Positions 14,741-14,999 of a DNA stretch of 14,999 nucleotides are shown here, one piece after another. The stretch is from positions 1 to 14,999 of the forward strand of contig CAMFNC010000176.1 in assembly GCA_945965245.1 (NCBI GenBank). The letters are read 5' to 3'. Position numbers and translations under genes: made by a program. Positions within the stretch are counted from its first letter, which is position 1, and each line of letters starts with the position of its first letter. The DNA is from an uncultured Porphyromonas sp. Lineage in GTDB: Bacteria; Bacteroidota; Bacteroidia; Bacteroidales; Porphyromonadaceae. The notes beneath the pieces were generated by a model. The model did no database searches and was not told the DNA's origin. It was given only the letters and a program-made list of their open reading frames with translations.

Positions 14741-14999
14741 ATGAAACAGAAAAACATCACCCTCATTATTTTATTGCTTGTCCTTTCTATAGCTATCTTT
14801 TGTGGCTGTGAAGCCATGGGAAAAATTAAAGACCCCAACGGATTAGGCATCACAAGCACTGCCCCTGTGGAAGTGAGATTTTCCATTCCCGTTGATGTAC
14901 AACAATTTAACCTGCAAACAGCTCTGGCTCCCGAACTGAAAGCCACAAAGGCAGGTGGCGAACGTGTGGTATATTCCGGTATCTTGAAATGGGATTTCG
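14741..14999 (+). CDS. Lipoprotein of unknown function, 5' part (cut by window edge)
   Basis: The frame opens at ATG 14741 and runs without a stop to the edge, giving 86 residues. The N-terminus is a lipoprotein signal: MKQKN, a hydrophobic core (ITLIILLLVLSIAIF) and lipobox FCGC with Cys23. After it comes EAMGKIKDPNGLGI, then a strand-rich stretch (VEVRFSIPVDVQQFNL). I do not recognise a family. The residues after the lipid-bearing Cys (E, A, M, G) are not the acidic surface-export signal described for Bacteroidota (K-(D/E)2 or Q-A-(D/E)2), so a periplasm-facing protein is a little more likely. It has its own promoter and follows a terminator, so it is probably independent of the efflux operon. 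Confidence 0.85.
   Translation, partial: MKQKNITLIILLLVLSIAIFCGCEAMGKIKDPNGLGITSTAPVEVRFSIPVDVQQFNLQTALAPELKATKAGGERVVYSGILKWDF

Noticed and set aside
1..14999. tRNA, rRNA, CRISPR array, insertion sequence or attachment site
   Set aside because: I found no cloverleaf-like segment, no regularly spaced repeats apart from the coding RGGY tract, and no transposase or integrase in any frame.

Overview
The window reads as a stretch of chromosome from a Bacteroidales bacterium (phylum Bacteroidota), probably Porphyromonas/Tannerella/Barnesiella-like; the genus is a guess. Three things point there. Several proteins have typical Bacteroidota forms: an RGG-rich RluB-type pseudouridine synthase next to asnS, a double-ACT SerB, and a TolC/MFP/RND operon ordered like the xepCAB genes I recall from Porphyromonas gingivalis. 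Shine-Dalgarno sequences are mostly absent or weak. Two upstream regions contain TTTG / TAnnTTTG-like promoters. Every gene I can support is on the + strand. I see no mobile element, rRNA, tRNA or CRISPR array.

Layout. (1) 1-1628: the 3' part of transketolase followed by rpiB, a non-oxidative pentose phosphate pair, with a terminator-like hairpin after it. (2) 1629-2114: a 486-base AT-rich gap with no convincing gene. (3) 2115-3890: a pseudouridine synthase whose N-terminal half is disordered and rich in RGGY repeats. (4) 3927-6898: asnS, serB and a small Dabb-domain gene. The last two joints are 3 bases apart and 4 bases overlapping, so these are almost certainly co-transcribed. (5) A 22-bp imperfect hairpin, then a long QueA-type gene (7006-8223). 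(6) 8224-8470: a regulatory region with a hairpin, a tandem repeat, a good promoter match and a leader RNA that can fold. (7) 8471-14461: a tripartite RND efflux operon (outer-membrane channel, lipoprotein adaptor, inner-membrane pump) with a fourth small gene that looks PII/CutA-like. (8) A strong hairpin terminator, a near-consensus promoter, and the start of an unrecognised lipoprotein gene running off the right edge.

How the genes fit together. Units 1, 3, 4 and queA are housekeeping: pentose phosphate interconversion, rRNA pseudouridylation, tRNA-Asn charging, serine synthesis and tRNA queuosine modification. Units 3, 4 and queA share a translation theme. The efflux operon encodes all three envelope parts of a drug/proton antiporter. 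Its fourth gene, a possible metabolite-sensing PII-like protein, is the most interesting functional lead here. No clearly new multi-gene system is visible. The leads worth following are the PII-like partner of the pump, the RGG tail on RluB, the enlarged QueA and the structured control region of the efflux operon.
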